Shown here: piece by piece, positions 8,519-22,576 of the stretch
Layout of the letters: each line of letters opens with the position of its first letter
Position numbering within the stretch: the first letter of the stretch is position 1
From: Burkholderia diffusa
GTDB lineage: Bacteria; Pseudomonadota; Gammaproteobacteria; Burkholderiales; Burkholderiaceae
Assembly (NCBI RefSeq): GCF_001718315.1
Contig: NZ_CP013362.1
Location: forward strand, 2,170,001-2,234,000
Direction: 5' to 3'
Length of the DNA stretch: 64,000 bases
The notes under the pieces: generated by a model
Told to the model about the DNA's origin: nothing
Database searches by the model: none
What the model saw: the letters and a program-made list of their open reading frames with translations, nothing else
Program-made: the position numbers and the translations under genes

Positions 8519-8944
8519 TCAGTGATGCGCGGCCTTGCCCTTCTCGCCGCCATGATGCCGCGACGGCTTCGCGATCGACTGCGGGTTCGGCACGACACGC
8601 ACGGGCGCCGCGGACACGGTGCCGCGCGTCGACGTGTTCGAAGGCGCGTTGCTCAGCGGCGCGGCTGGCGCATTCGGCGACACGAACTGCACGAATACTT
8701 CGCCGTCCTTCACCATGCCCATTTCGTAGCGCGCGCGCTCCTCGATGGCCGCGGTACCGCCCTGCAGATCCTGCACTTCGCCCGCGATCCGTTCGTTGCG
8801 CAGCTTCTCGTCCGCATTCTTCTGCAATTGATCGCCGAGCTGCTGGCGCAATTCGTGCACCCGCAACCATCCGCCGTGTCCCCACCATAGGGGGTACTGA
8901 ATGAGCGCCAGCAAGGCAATCAGGACGACAGTGACAAGCCGCAT
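8519..8944 (-). CDS. ftsB: cell division protein FtsB
   Basis: A bitopic inner-membrane protein of the FtsQLB divisome subcomplex. The ATG at 8944 gives [20 protein letters not shown], a single N-terminal membrane segment. A coiled coil follows (about residues 28-62, [13 protein letters not shown] onward), then the conserved [18 protein letters not shown] segment. Residues about 90-141 form an extra low-complexity tail rich in Ala, Pro and Ser that ends in charged and His residues, making the protein longer than the roughly 100-residue E. coli FtsB. It lies 82 bp after eno, the usual eno-ftsB arrangement. A longer start at 8989 is possible but gives a poorer N-terminus. Confidence 0.88.
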   Translation of the reverse strand: MRLVTVVLIALLALIQYPLWWGHGGWLRVHELRQQLGDQLQKNADEKLRNERIAGEVQDLQGGTAAIEERARYEMGMVKDGEVFVQFVSPNAPAAPLSNAPSNTSTRGTVSAAPVRVVPNPQSIAKPSRHHGGEKGKAAHH

Positions 8945-9026
8945 GTACGAGACGCAGATATAAGAAGCGCCGCTCCGCGCGACATGCACAGAGCGGCGTC
9001 GAGATGACGAACCCGATAGTAGCGCG

Positions 9027-10340
<1,314 letters not shown>

Positions 10341-10416
10341 TCAAACTGCGACGGCACGCACGCCGAAACTGCCTACGCTACTGACGCGCGAAGCCGCCGC
10401 AAGGTTCATTCGATCT

Positions 10417-12977
<2,561 letters not shown>

Positions 12978-13099
12978 TCAGCAATTGACGCGATGATCCC
13001 GCCCTTTCGCGCTGTGCCGCGTCAGCCGTGCGCGCCCGGGCGAACCGGCCGGCCGGTCGGTGCAACTGCGCACGCCGGCGGGCGCACCGGACCGATGTA

Positions 13100-13945
13100 T
13101 CAGGCGCTTTTCGCGAGCGCCGCGCTGCCGTGCGGCACGCCGCCCTCCACCGTTTTCAGCACACTCAGCATCCGCTGCAATGCGCGGGCCGTCTCGATCG
13201 GCCGCTCCATCGGGAACAGGTGGCTCCCCTCGATCCATTCGATGCGCCCGCGCGCCGCGCGACGCGTCGCGTCGAGCCCGACCTGCCGCACCTCGCGCGA
13301 GCGCGTGCCGGCCAGAAAGCCTAGCGGTACCGGCGCGCCATGCGCGAGCCGCGGGCCGAGCGTATGCGGCAGCGTCCGGTAGATCAGGTATTCGACCTGC
13401 CGGTCGAACGCGAGTGCGCGTTCGCCGTCGGCGCCCGCCTGCGGAATGCCGTAGTCGATGTAGTCAGACAACATCCGCTCGTCCCAGCGTGCGAATGCGG
13501 GTTTCTCGTGAAAGTGCCGCCAGGCCTCGTCGCGACTGACCCAGCGCGTGCGCCGGTTGCGCGTCGCTGCAGCCGGCGACAGCCGCTCGTCAAGCCCCGC
13601 CCATTGGCTTGCGCGCAATGCGCCGGCGCGCCATCCCGCGATGATCGGCGAATCGATCATCACCACGCCGCGCACCCAGTGCGGCTTCTTCAGCGCGGCC
13701 ATCAGCGACAGGTAGCCGCCGAGCGAATGGCCGACGAGCCAGACCGGGCGCTCGTAGCGGCTGCCGATGTCGTCGAGCAGTTGCTCGACGAGATGCGGCC
13801 AGTCGCGCGTCACCGGGTAGCGGCGATCGTGACCGATGCGCTCGATGTAGCGCAGCTCATAGTCGTCTGCCAGCTCCGCGAAGATCGTCCGGTACGTCGA
13901 TGCCGGAAAACCGTTCGCATGCGAGAAATGGAGGATGTCCTTCAA
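13100..13945 (-). CDS. alpha/beta-fold hydrolase
   Basis: A 281-residue alpha/beta hydrolase. It begins MKDILHFSHANGFPASTYR, where HANGFP is an HGxP-like oxyanion segment. The nucleophile elbow is LVGHSLGGYLS (Ser of GHSLGG, about residue 93), and a final His lies in WIEGSHLFPMERP. There is no signal peptide, so it is probably cytosolic. The substrate is unknown. A tandem palindromic repeat follows upstream of its start and separates it from comEC, so the two are probably not in one operon. Confidence 0.85.
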   Translation of the reverse strand: MKDILHFSHANGFPASTYRTIFAELADDYELRYIERIGHDRRYPVTRDWPHLVEQLLDDIGSRYERPVWLVGHSLGGYLSLMAALKKPHWVRGVVMIDSPIIAGWRAGALRASQWAGLDERLSPAAATRNRRTRWVSRDEAWRHFHEKPAFARWDERMLSDYIDYGIPQAGADGERALAFDRQVEYLIYRTLPHTLGPRLAHGAPVPLGFLAGTRSREVRQVGLDATRRAARGRIEWIEGSHLFPMERPIETARALQRMLSVLKTVEGGVPHGSAALAKSA

Positions 13946-13962
13946 ACGCCAATGTCTCCTTT

Positions 13963-14046
13963 GTCGACCGGAGTTAGCGCTTCAGCGCTTATTCCGGTCC
14001 CATGCTTCGCGGTCGACCGGAGTTAGCGCTTCAGCGTCTATTCCGG
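13963..14046. repeat. two tandem copies of a palindromic intergenic repeat
   Basis: Two near-identical units start at 13963 and 14012, 49 bp apart. Each begins GTCGACCGGAGTTAGCGCTT and ends in TTCCGG. Within each unit GACCGGA pairs with the terminal TCCGGTC or TCCGG, and AGCGC pairs with an inner GCGCT (altered in copy 2, which reads GCGTCT). The structure resembles REP-type elements in the intergenic spaces of Burkholderia. It occupies most of the 134 bp between the hydrolase start and the comEC stop. Confidence 0.8.
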
Positions 14047-14079
14047 CCTCCTCTTTCTTGACCCGCGCCATCGCGCCGC

Positions 14080-16569
14080 TCACCGGTCCATCCAGTACCG
14101 CCGCCGTGCATCGCGATGACGCTCGAATGCGAAACCGCCGCCCGGGGCGACGTCGAACCTCACGGCCCCGTCGCGATCGGTGCGCGGCAACGGAATCCCG
14201 CGCATTTCGTAGCGCGCGAGGACCGTCCGGTGCGGATGCCCGAATCGATTGCGATAGCCTACAGGAAATACCGCGACGCGCGGCCCGACCGAATCGAGGA
14301 AAGGCTCGACCGAAGACGTGCGGCTGCCGTGGTGCGGCACGACGAGGATCTGCGCGACCAGCGCGTCGCGCGCGTGCTCCACCAGCCGGCGCTCGGCGCG
14401 TGCCTCGATGTCGCCCGTCAACAGCGCCGACGTGTCGCCTGCGTCGATGCGCAGCACGCACGATCGTTCGTTCGTGGCACCAGCGCCGGCAGCACCCGGC
14501 GGCCACAACATCGTGAATACGACGCCGTCCCAGGCCCACCGCTGCCCGCCCGCGCACGGCAGCCGATCCGCCACACCGGCCACCTGCGCGTCACGCCACA
14601 GCCGGTGCTGCGGCGCAATGCCAGCAAGCAGCTGACGGACGTCGGCGGCCGCATAGACGGCCGCCGCGCCGCCCGCGTGATCGGCATCCGCGTGACTCAG
14701 CACGAGCGAATCGATCGTCCGGATCCCCCGCGCGCGCAATGCCGGCGCGACGATCCGCGCACCGGCATGGGTCGACTCGGCCCCCGGCCCCGCATCGAAC
14801 AGCAAAGTCCGGCGCGCGGTTTCCACCAGCACCGACGCGCCCTGCCCGACGTCGAGCACGGTCAGCCGGAAGCCGCCGAGCGGCGGCACATCGGGCGCCG
14901 GCGCGACCAGCGGCAGCCATGTCATCGGCGCCGCCCAGCGCAGCGGCCAGCCGCGCGGCATCAAGACCCACGCGACGCCCACGCATGCGAGCGTCAGCGC
15001 CGGCCAGTCGGGCATGCGTAACCAGAACACGCCGGCCGGCCAGTCGGCGAGGTGCCGGAGCAGCGCCATCATCGGTTCGAGCGCCGCATGCGCGAGTCGG
15101 AACGCGTACGCGTCCAGCGGCGCGGGCAATCCGATCCCGGCGAGCACGACCGGCGTCACGACTGCGCTGACCCACGGGATCGCAAACGCATTGCCGAACG
15201 GGCCCGATACCGAGATCTGGGCGAACCACGCGGCCGTCAGCGGCGCGAGACCGATCGTCACCGCGTACTGCACACGCGTCGCCTCCGCGACACGGCGCCC
15301 GGCACGCTTGCACCAAGCGCACAACCGGCGCCAGCGGTCGACCGCGGCTGTACCGTCCGTCCCACGGTCGTCGCCGCGGTCGAATTCGCGTACCGCGCGC
15401 CAGCCCGCCACGGCCATCAGGATCACCGCAACCGCGCCAAAGGACAGCCAGAATCCGGCCGACACCACCGCCCACGGATCGACAAGCAGCACGCCGCCGA
15501 GCGCCGCGCACAACACGGCGGACGTCGGCACGCTGCGTCCGGCAAGGTACGCAGCCGCCCCGGCCGCGATCATCCACCACGCGCGCTGTGCCGGCACGTT
15601 GAAACCGGCGAGCGCCGCATAGCCGGCGGCGGCCGTCAGCGCCGCCACCGAAGCCGCATAGGGCGCCGGCATCGCGAGCGCCGCGGCATGGCCGCGCCAG
15701 CGCAGACGCCGCCAGACCCACGATACGATCCCGCCCGCGATCGCGCCGATGAGCCCGACGTGCAGGCCCGAAATTGCGACCAGATGGCTCGTGCCCGTAT
15801 TGCGCAGCACGCGCCAGTCGGCGTCGCCGATGCCGGATTGATCGCCTACCGCGAGCGCGGTCACGATGCCGCGATGGCGCGCGTCGCTGCCGAGCGCGTC
15901 ATCGATACCGCTGCGCAGCGCGTCGCGCATCCGATCGATCGACGCGCGCCATCCCGATGCACGCGCGTCGAGCAGCTCCGCTCGCTCGGGCGCAACCACA
16001 TAGCCGATCGCACGAATGCCCGCGGCAAGCCACGTCGCCTCGCTGTCGCGCACACCGGGGTTCGCCTCGGCATGCGGGCGCTTCAGGCGCACGACGAGAC
16101 GCCAGCGCTGCGCGGCGCGCAAATCGGGTACCGCGCCGCGTGCGGCGGGCGCGCCGTACGTGCGCCACGACAACCGGATCACCGGAGGGAAACGGTCCAG
16201 CCCCGCATCGTTCGATTCGACGGCCAGCAGCAGTCGCGCGCCGGTGCCGTCGATCACCGGCAACCCGCTGATCACGCCCGTGACGACGATGTCGCGCCCT
16301 TCGCGCTCGACAGGCAGGCTGTCACGCAGCCGCCATTCGGCGCGCGCGGCGGCATAGCCGAATCCGATCGCGCAGGCGACGCATGCGCAGAGCATCCACC
16401 GAAGCGCGACGATCGCGCGAGTTCGACCGCGCCGTGCGCACCATGCGAGCAGCGCGCCGCACCCGGCCAGCACGATCGCCCCGCTTATCCAGCCGCCCAT
16501 GCCCGGCAACGCCGCCTGCCGCTGCAGCACGACGACGCCGAGCGCGAACGCGATCCACCACACGCGCAT
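14080..16569 (-). CDS. comEC: DNA uptake channel protein ComEC/Rec2
   Basis: An 829-residue polytopic inner-membrane protein expected to carry incoming single-stranded DNA in natural transformation. The N-terminal third has two membrane segments and a soluble OB-like domain (DUF4131). The central competence domain has many hydrophobic helices from about residue 230 to 520, including TSHLVAISGLHVGLIG. The C-terminal metallo-beta-lactamase domain keeps its SHADADHAGG metal motif and VVPHHGSRTSS. The ATG at 16569 follows GAGGAGG. The frame is intact, so the gene looks functional. No other competence genes are in the window. Confidence 0.95.
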   Translation of the reverse strand: MRVWWIAFALGVVVLQRQAALPGMGGWISGAIVLAGCGALLAWCARRGRTRAIVALRWMLCACVACAIGFGYAAARAEWRLRDSLPVEREGRDIVVTGVISGLPVIDGTGARLLLAVESNDAGLDRFPPVIRLSWRTYGAPAARGAVPDLRAAQRWRLVVRLKRPHAEANPGVRDSEATWLAAGIRAIGYVVAPERAELLDARASGWRASIDRMRDALRSGIDDALGSDARHRGIVTALAVGDQSGIGDADWRVLRNTGTSHLVAISGLHVGLIGAIAGGIVSWVWRRLRWRGHAAALAMPAPYAASVAALTAAAGYAALAGFNVPAQRAWWMIAAGAAAYLAGRSVPTSAVLCAALGGVLLVDPWAVVSAGFWLSFGAVAVILMAVAGWRAVREFDRGDDRGTDGTAAVDRWRRLCAWCKRAGRRVAEATRVQYAVTIGLAPLTAAWFAQISVSGPFGNAFAIPWVSAVVTPVVLAGIGLPAPLDAYAFRLAHAALEPMMALLRHLADWPAGVFWLRMPDWPALTLACVGVAWVLMPRGWPLRWAAPMTWLPLVAPAPDVPPLGGFRLTVLDVGQGASVLVETARRTLLFDAGPGAESTHAGARIVAPALRARGIRTIDSLVLSHADADHAGGAAAVYAAADVRQLLAGIAPQHRLWRDAQVAGVADRLPCAGGQRWAWDGVVFTMLWPPGAAGAGATNERSCVLRIDAGDTSALLTGDIEARAERRLVEHARDALVAQILVVPHHGSRTSSVEPFLDSVGPRVAVFPVGYRNRFGHPHRTVLARYEMRGIPLPRTDRDGAVRFDVAPGGGFAFERHRDARRRYWMDR

Positions 16570-16623
16570 CGCACCTCCTCGTCGACCTGGCGCCGCCGTC
16601 GATGCGGCACCTTCCGGCGACGA

Positions 16624-17412
16624 TTATGCGGACGAACGTGCGAGACGCGGCAGCGCGGCGAGCGCGTTAGCCGTTGTGGATAGGGATAGCGCGTGCGCGT
16701 CGATCCCGCGCAGCTCGGCGAGCACGCCGCCGATGCGCGGCACCTGGTCGGGCGTGTTGCGGGACTTGTACGCCCATTCGGGCGCGATGTCGGGCGCGTC
16801 CGTCTCGACGACGATGGCGTCAAGCGGCAACTGCGCGGCGAGCCGACGAATCTGCAACGCGCGTCCGAACGTCACGTTGCCGCCGAAACCGAGATGCAAC
16901 CCCTGTGATAGATACGCGTCGGCCTGCTGAAAACTGCCGTTGAACGCATGCGCGATGCCGCGCCGCACGCCGAAGCGGCGCAGCCCGGCGAGCACGCGGT
17001 CCTGCGACTTGCGCACGTGGCAGAGCACCGGCAAGTCGAATTCGCGTGCGAGCTTGAGCTGCCCCTGATAGAAGAATTGCTGCCGCCCTTCGTCCAGGCC
17101 AGGCACGAAATAGTCGAGGCCGATCTCGCCGATCGCGACGAAGCGCGAATCATCGAGGCTCGCTTCGATCTCCATGCGCAAGCGGTCGAGATCCTCGTCG
17201 CGAGCGTGCGGCGTATACATCGGATGGATGCCGAGCGCATAGACCGCACCGGGCGTACGCTGCGCCAGTTCGCGCACGGTCGTGAAATTGTCGCGCCCGA
17301 TGCTCGGGATCACGATGCGTGACACGCCTGCCGCGCGCGCCGCGTGCGCGACGGCGTCGCGGTCGGTGTCGAACTCGGCGGCATCGAGATGGCAATGCGT
17401 ATCGATCCACAT
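16624..17412 (-). CDS. tatD: TatD family metal-dependent hydrolase/DNase
   Basis: A 262-residue TIM-barrel metallohydrolase. The ATG at 17412 gives MWIDTHCHLD, whose H-x-H is the first metal site. Other ligands are in IGEIGLDYF, LPVLCHVRKSQ, IAHAFNGS and VVETDAPDIAP. E. coli TatD and YcfH/YjjV relatives act as 3'-5' DNases or D-aminoacyl-tRNA-type hydrolases, so the exact role is uncertain. It lies 61 bp after lolD and 54 bp before comEC on the same strand. Confidence 0.93.
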   Translation of the reverse strand: MWIDTHCHLDAAEFDTDRDAVAHAARAAGVSRIVIPSIGRDNFTTVRELAQRTPGAVYALGIHPMYTPHARDEDLDRLRMEIEASLDDSRFVAIGEIGLDYFVPGLDEGRQQFFYQGQLKLAREFDLPVLCHVRKSQDRVLAGLRRFGVRRGIAHAFNGSFQQADAYLSQGLHLGFGGNVTFGRALQIRRLAAQLPLDAIVVETDAPDIAPEWAYKSRNTPDQVPRIGGVLAELRGIDAHALSLSTTANALAALPRLARSSA

Positions 17413-17473
17413 GACGGCTTTCCTGCACCCTCGCCGCCGCGTCGGAACTCGCCCGGCACGGCGGGGTGTTGGT

Positions 17474-18232
17474 TCATACCGGCAGCGCCGGCTCCTCGTG
17501 CAGCACGCCGTCGCGCAGGCGCATGATGCGGTCGCAACGCGCCGCAAGCTCGGGGTCGTGCGTGACGATCACAAAGCTCGTTTCGAGCGTCTCGGACAGT
17601 TCGAGCATCAGGTTGAACACCGTGTCGGCGGTCGTGCCGTCGAGATTGCCGGTCGGCTCGTCGGCGAGTACGCACGCGGGCTTCGTCACGAGCGCGCGCG
17701 CGATTGCCACGCGTTGCCGCTCGCCGCCCGACAGCTCGCCCGGCCGGTGCTTCGCGCGCGGACCGAGACCGACTCGTTCGAGCATCGCCTGTGCCTGTGC
17801 GCGTGCGTCCTCGGTCGTCATCCGGCGGATGCGCAGCGGCATCGCGACGTTGTCGAGCGCGGTGAATTCCGGCAGCAAATGATGAAACTGGTAGACGAAG
17901 CCGAGCGCGCGGTTGCGCAGCTCGTTGCGCTCGCGCTCGGCGAGTTGCGTAAACGGCTTGCCGAGCAGCGACACCTCGCCCGCGCTCGGTTCGTCGAGGC
18001 CGCCCAGCACGTGCAGCAGCGTGCTCTTGCCGGAGCCCGACGCGCCGACGACCGCGAGCTTCTCGCCGCGCCGCACCGTCAGTTCGGTGTTGTTGAGCAC
18101 CTGCACGTTGAAGCCGCCCTGCACGAACGCCTTCGTGATGCCGCGCGCCTGAAGCACGTATTCCTGCATACCTGCCGAATCCTGTCTGATGGGTTGTCGT
18201 GAATCCGCGAATGCGGTCGCGCGGTCATTCAT
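17474..18232 (-). CDS. lolD: lipoprotein-releasing ABC transporter, ATP-binding subunit
   Basis: A 252-residue ABC ATPase of the LolCDE system, which extracts outer-membrane lipoproteins from the inner membrane. Walker A is GASGSGKST, the signature is LSGGERQR, and Walker B is [20 protein letters not shown] follows the Q-loop. The ATG at 18232 overlaps the lolC stop by 8 bp and has GGAGG 9 bp upstream, favouring translational coupling. An internal ATG at 18169 would give a protein closer to the E. coli length. Confidence 0.95.
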   Translation of the reverse strand: MNDRATAFADSRQPIRQDSAGMQEYVLQARGITKAFVQGGFNVQVLNNTELTVRRGEKLAVVGASGSGKSTLLHVLGGLDEPSAGEVSLLGKPFTQLAERERNELRNRALGFVYQFHHLLPEFTALDNVAMPLRIRRMTTEDARAQAQAMLERVGLGPRAKHRPGELSGGERQRVAIARALVTKPACVLADEPTGNLDGTTADTVFNLMLELSETLETSFVIVTHDPELAARCDRIMRLRDGVLHEEPALPV

Positions 18233-19478
18233 AGCGCAGCGCCTCCGCCGGCTTCACCTTCGCGCCGCGCCAGCTCGGATAGAGCGTCGCGACGGCCGAC
18301 AGCGCGAACGCGATCAGGCCGATCTTGATGACGTCGCCCGCGACGAGTTCGGACGGCAGCTCGCTGATGAAGTACACCGACGGCGGCAGGAACTGCACGC
18401 CGAACAGATGCTCGATCATCGGGATCAGCCATGGGATGCTCCACGCGATCAGGCAGCCGAGCGCGACGCCCGATGCGGTGCCGACAAAGCCGATCGTCAC
18501 ACCCTGCACGACGAAGATCTTCATGATCGAGCCGGGCTGCGCGCCGAGCGTGCGCAGGATCGCGATGTCGGCCTGCTTGTTGGTCACCGTCATCACGAGC
18601 GACGACACGAGGTTGAACGCGGCCACTGCGATGATCAGCGTGAGGATGATGAACATCATCCGCTTCTCGATCTGAACGGCCGAGAACCAGGTCTTGTTCT
18701 GCTGGGTCCAGTCGCGGATGTACAGGCTGCCCGACAGCGTATGCGACAACTCGACCGCGACCTGCGGCGCCTTCTGCATGTCGGTGAGGCGCAACCGCAC
18801 GCCGGTCGGCGCGGACATCCGGAACAGCGCCTGCGCATCGCGGATGTCGATCATCGCGAGCGTGCTGTCGTATTCGTAGTGGCCGGACTCGAACACGCCG
18901 ACCACCGTGAACTGCTTGAGCCGCGGCATCATCCCGGCCGGCGTGATCGTGCCTTCCGGCGCGACGAGCGTGACCTTGTCGCCGACCGTCACGCCGAGGT
19001 TGCCGGCGAGCGCGTCGCCGAGCACGATGCCGAACTGGCCGGGCACGAGCGCGGAGAGCTGGCCCGCCTTCATGTCCTTGCCGATGTCCGACACCTGCGG
19101 TTCGAGCGACGGCTCGATGCCGCGCAGCATCACGCCGCTCACCGCGTCCTGGCGCGTGAGCAGCGCCTGCGCATCGACGTAAGGCGCCGCGCCGATCACC
19201 GACGGATTGCGGCGCGCTTCCTGCGCGGTCAGTTGCCAGTCCGGCATCGAACCGGTCGGCGAGAACACCTCGACGTGCGCGAGCACCGACAGCATGCGGT
19301 CGCGCACCTCCTTCTGGAAGCCGTTCATCACGGACAGCACGACGATCAGCGCCGCGACGCCGAGCGCGATCCCGAGCATCGATACCAGTGCGATGAAGGA
19401 AATGAAGCCGTTGCCGGTCGTGCGTTTGCCGGCGCGCGTGTAGCGCCAGCCGATCTGCCATTCGTACGGAAGTTTCAA
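18225..19478 (-). CDS. lolC: lipoprotein-releasing ABC transporter, membrane subunit LolC/LolE
   Basis: A 417-residue permease with the FtsX-like topology: one membrane segment near residues 24-50 ([20 protein letters not shown]), a large periplasmic domain (about 50-270) and three C-terminal membrane segments. The ending [15 protein letters not shown] is typical of LolC/LolE. Only one permease gene is present next to lolD, so it probably forms a homodimer (the LolF-type arrangement in bacteria without separate lolC and lolE), although a second copy elsewhere cannot be excluded. Confidence 0.95.
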   Translation of the reverse strand: MKLPYEWQIGWRYTRAGKRTTGNGFISFIALVSMLGIALGVAALIVVLSVMNGFQKEVRDRMLSVLAHVEVFSPTGSMPDWQLTAQEARRNPSVIGAAPYVDAQALLTRQDAVSGVMLRGIEPSLEPQVSDIGKDMKAGQLSALVPGQFGIVLGDALAGNLGVTVGDKVTLVAPEGTITPAGMMPRLKQFTVVGVFESGHYEYDSTLAMIDIRDAQALFRMSAPTGVRLRLTDMQKAPQVAVELSHTLSGSLYIRDWTQQNKTWFSAVQIEKRMMFIILTLIIAVAAFNLVSSLVMTVTNKQADIAILRTLGAQPGSIMKIFVVQGVTIGFVGTASGVALGCLIAWSIPWLIPMIEHLFGVQFLPPSVYFISELPSELVAGDVIKIGLIAFALSAVATLYPSWRGAKVKPAEALRYE

Positions 19479-19643
19479 GCGAATCCTTTCTGCTGGTTAC
19501 GGCGGGGATGGCGGCCCGCGGCCGGAGCGCCGTCCGGCGGCGGAAGGCCGCCCCGGGCACGGCCGAAAAAACGGTCGCCGGATGCAATCGGGCCGTCCGC
19601 CGGCCCGATCACGCGCGCAGTTTGCCATACAATGCGCACCATC

Positions 19644-20708
19644 ATGCACGACCGACGCCTCCATTTTCTCGTTCCGTTCGCGCTGCCGTCGGCGGCCGAT
19701 GCGGCCTCGTCCCTGCACACGCTGGACAGCCCCGCGCTCGAAAAGTTGCTCGCCCGCGCGAGCCTCGTCGAGCGCGTGGCCGGCGAGGACTTCCAGCGCA
19801 CGCTGCCGCACGAGCGCTGGCTGGCCCGCCAGTTCGGCGCGACCCAGGGCAACGCCGCCGACGAGGCGCCGCTCGCGCCCTACATGCTGCTGGCGGACGG
19901 CGGCGACCCGGGCGCCCAGGCCTGGGCGTGCGTCGAGCCCGTCCACGTCGAAATCGCGCACGATCACCTCGTGCTCGTCGACCCGGCAAGCCTCGCGCTC
20001 GATGACGGCGACGCCGCCGCATTGCTGGCGGTCGCGCGCCCGCTTATAGAGGAGCTCGGCGTGCGACTGGAGGCGCCGCAGCCGGCGCGCTGGTACTTGT
20101 CCAGCGAGCAGCTCGCCCGCCTCGCCGGCGCAGCGCCGCTGCGCGCGAGCGGCCGCAACATCGAGATCTGGCTGCCGCACGAGGCGCACACCGGCGAACG
20201 CTCGCGGATGTGGATGAAGCTGCAGAACGAAGTGCAGATGGCGTGGTTCCAGCATCCGGTCAACGAAGCGCGCGAAGCACGCGGGTTGCCCGCCGTCAAT
20301 TCGATCTGGTTCCATGCGCAAGGCACGATGAAGCCGGTCGACAAGCCGTTCGCGCGCGTGCTGTCCACATCGCCCGCGGCACTCGGCCTCGCGCGCGCCG
20401 CGCGGGCCGAGGCCGGCACCGTGCCGGCGGCATTCGGCGCCGTGCCCGTCGCCGCGGGCACGACACTCGTCGAGCTGCCCGCGCTGTCCGCCCCGTTCAT
20501 CGAACAGGACTGGGCACGCTGGCACGAGGCGCTCGCCGCGCTGGAGCGCGACTGGTTCGCGCCATCGCTCGCCGCGCTGCAGAACGGTGAACTGGCCGGC
20601 GTCGATTTCACGCTGTGCGGCGACACCAGCTCGGTGACGCTGCGCGCGACGCGCGGCGACCTGCGCAAGTTCTGGCGCCGCCGCGCGCTGGCATCCCTGT
20701 TCGAATAA
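19644..20708 (+). CDS. conserved protein of unknown function (COG4255-like)
   Basis: A 354-residue protein I do not assign to a characterised family; I recall similar betaproteobacterial proteins filed under COG4255 with labels that are not well supported. It has no signal peptide or membrane helix. Notable segments are RTLPHERWLARQFG, WMKLQNEVQMAWFQHPVNEAR, AVNSIWFHAQGT and a basic C-terminus (LRKFWRRRALASLFE). Candidate starts are 19632 and 19644, just after a CATACAAT -10-like sequence, so the leader would be very short. recJ starts 10 bp after its stop, so the two are probably cotranscribed. Confidence 0.8.
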   Translation: MHDRRLHFLVPFALPSAADAASSLHTLDSPALEKLLARASLVERVAGEDFQRTLPHERWLARQFGATQGNAADEAPLAPYMLLADGGDPGAQAWACVEPVHVEIAHDHLVLVDPASLALDDGDAAALLAVARPLIEELGVRLEAPQPARWYLSSEQLARLAGAAPLRASGRNIEIWLPHEAHTGERSRMWMKLQNEVQMAWFQHPVNEAREARGLPAVNSIWFHAQGTMKPVDKPFARVLSTSPAALGLARAARAEAGTVPAAFGAVPVAAGTTLVELPALSAPFIEQDWARWHEALAALERDWFAPSLAALQNGELAGVDFTLCGDTSSVTLRATRGDLRKFWRRRALASLFE

Positions 20709-20718
20709 CCCGACCTGT

Positions 20719-22416
20719 ATGACCCGGATCGTTACCCGCCCCGTCGCGCCCGCCGACGCCGAAGCGCTCGCCCGCCACGGCCTGCACCCCGTCCTCGCGC
20801 GCCTGTATGCGTCGCGCGGCGTGCAGTCCCCGACCGACATCGAGACGGCGCTCGCGCGCCTCGTCCCGCCCACCGAACTGAAAGGCTGCGCGGACGCCGC
20901 GGCGCTGCTCGCCGACGCAATCGCCGACAAGCGGCGCCTGCTGGTCGTCGCCGACTACGACTGCGACGGCGCGACCGCCTGCGCGGTGGCGGTGCGCGGC
21001 CTGCGGATGTTCGGCGCGCAGATCGACTACCTGGTGCCGAACCGCTTCGAATACGGCTACGGGCTCACGCCCGAGATCGTCGAACTCGCGGCCGCGCGCA
21101 AGCCGGACCTGCTGATCACCGTCGACAACGGGATCGCGAGCGTCGCGGGCGTCGAAGCCGCGAACGCGCGCGGCATCGACGTGCTCGTCACCGACCACCA
21201 TCTGCCGGGCGACGCGCTGCCGGCCGCGCGCGCGATCATCAACCCGAACCAGCCGGGCTGCGCGTTCCCGAGCAAGCATATCGCCGGCGTGGGCGTGATG
21301 TTCTACGTGCTGCTCGCGCTGCGCGCCGAACTGCGCCGCCGCGGCGCGTTCGCGAGCAAGGAGGCCGAACCGCGCCTCGACGGGCTGCTCGACCTCGTCG
21401 CGCTCGGCACGGTCGCCGACGTGGTGCGGCTCGACGGCAACAACCGCGTGCTCGTCGCGCAGGGGCTGCAGCGCATCCGCAACGGCCGCATGCAGCCGGG
21501 CATCGCCGCGCTGTTCCGCGCGGCCGGCCGCGACGCGCGCACCGCGTCGGGCTTCGACCTCGGCTTCGGCCTCGGCCCGCGCCTGAACGCCGCCGGGCGG
21601 CTCTCGGACATGTCGCTCGGCATCGAGTGCCTGATCACCGACGACATCGGCCGCGCGTGGGACCTCGCACAGCAGCTCGACACGATGAACCGCGAGCGCC
21701 GCGAGATCGAGGCCGGCATGCAGCAGCAGGCGCTCGCCGATCTCGCGGACGTCGATCCGGCCGACGCATGCACGATCACGCTGTTCAACCCCGAATGGCA
21801 CCAGGGCGTGATCGGCATCGTCGCCGGGCGGCTCAAGGAGAAATTCCACCGCCCGTCGTTCACGTTCGCGCATGCGGACGAAGCCGGCACGCGGGTCAAG
21901 GGTTCGGGCCGCTCGATCCCGGGCTTCCACCTGCGCGATGCGCTCGATCTGGTGTCGAAGCGCGAGCCCGACCTGATCGTCGCGTTCGGCGGCCACGCGA
22001 TGGCTGCCGGCCTCACGCTCGACACCGACAATGTGCCGCGCTTCGCGGCCGCGTTCGAGGCCGTCGCGCGCGAGTGGTTGTCCGACGACGCGCTGGCACG
22101 CGTGATCGAGACCGACGGCGAGCTCGAGGACGCGTATTTCACGCCGCAGTTCGTCGGGCTGCTCGACGAAGCCGTCTGGGGCCAGGGCTTTCCGGCCCCG
22201 CTTTTCTCCGGTGAATTCGACGTCGTGTCGCAGTCGCTCGTGAAGGAAAAGCACCTGAAGCTGCAGTTGGCGCGCGGCCGCCAGCGCTTCAACGCGATCT
22301 GGTTCAACCACACCGAGCCGCTGCCGGCGAGCGCGCTGATCGCGTACCGCCTCGTGGCCGACACATGGAACGGCGTAACGCGCGTTCAGCTGATCGTCGA
22401 GCACGCAGCCGGCTGA
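20719..22416 (+). CDS. recJ: single-stranded-DNA-specific exonuclease RecJ
   Basis: A 565-residue 5'-3' exonuclease on single-stranded DNA that serves recombination and mismatch or base-excision repair. The DHH phosphoesterase motifs are present: [12 protein letters not shown] (motif I), [17 protein letters not shown] (DHH) and ALGTVADVV. The DHHA1 domain carries [13 protein letters not shown]-terminal OB-like domain ends the protein. The gene follows the unknown gene by 10 bp and is separated from prfB by 160 bp containing a fresh promoter element. Confidence 0.96.
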   Translation: MTRIVTRPVAPADAEALARHGLHPVLARLYASRGVQSPTDIETALARLVPPTELKGCADAAALLADAIADKRRLLVVADYDCDGATACAVAVRGLRMFGAQIDYLVPNRFEYGYGLTPEIVELAAARKPDLLITVDNGIASVAGVEAANARGIDVLVTDHHLPGDALPAARAIINPNQPGCAFPSKHIAGVGVMFYVLLALRAELRRRGAFASKEAEPRLDGLLDLVALGTVADVVRLDGNNRVLVAQGLQRIRNGRMQPGIAALFRAAGRDARTASGFDLGFGLGPRLNAAGRLSDMSLGIECLITDDIGRAWDLAQQLDTMNRERREIEAGMQQQALADLADVDPADACTITLFNPEWHQGVIGIVAGRLKEKFHRPSFTFAHADEAGTRVKGSGRSIPGFHLRDALDLVSKREPDLIVAFGGHAMAAGLTLDTDNVPRFAAAFEAVAREWLSDDALARVIETDGELEDAYFTPQFVGLLDEAVWGQGFPAPLFSGEFDVVSQSLVKEKHLKLQLARGRQRFNAIWFNHTEPLPASALIAYRLVADTWNGVTRVQLIVEHAAG

Positions 22417-22535
22417 ACCACGCCCGCCTGGCCGACCGGCCCGCCGCACTGGCGGGCCGCATGCGCGCCGCGCCGAACCGGCCGCAGCGCGCATGCGAGC
22501 ACGTTCCGCGTCACCGGGAAAGCCCGCCGATCGGC

Positions 22536-22541
22536 TATAAT
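22536..22541 (+). promoter_or_regulatory. -10 element (TATAAT) upstream of prfB
   Basis: A consensus TATAAT ends 35 bp before the prfB ATG at 22577. The -35 region is not consensus. It suggests that prfB-lysS has its own promoter separate from recJ. Confidence 0.45.
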
Positions 22542-22576
22542 TCCGCTTTTTTACGAAGCAAGAAAAGCGAACGATC

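Noticed and set aside
13935..14516. Plus-strand frame across the tandem repeat that encodes a repeated STGVSAS peptide
   Set aside because: The repeated peptide comes from the palindromic DNA repeat, and the rest is antisense to comEC.
18225..19478. A missing lolE as a sign of gene loss
   Set aside because: Many bacteria use a single LolC/E-type permease with LolD, and the frame here is intact, so no loss needs to be invoked.
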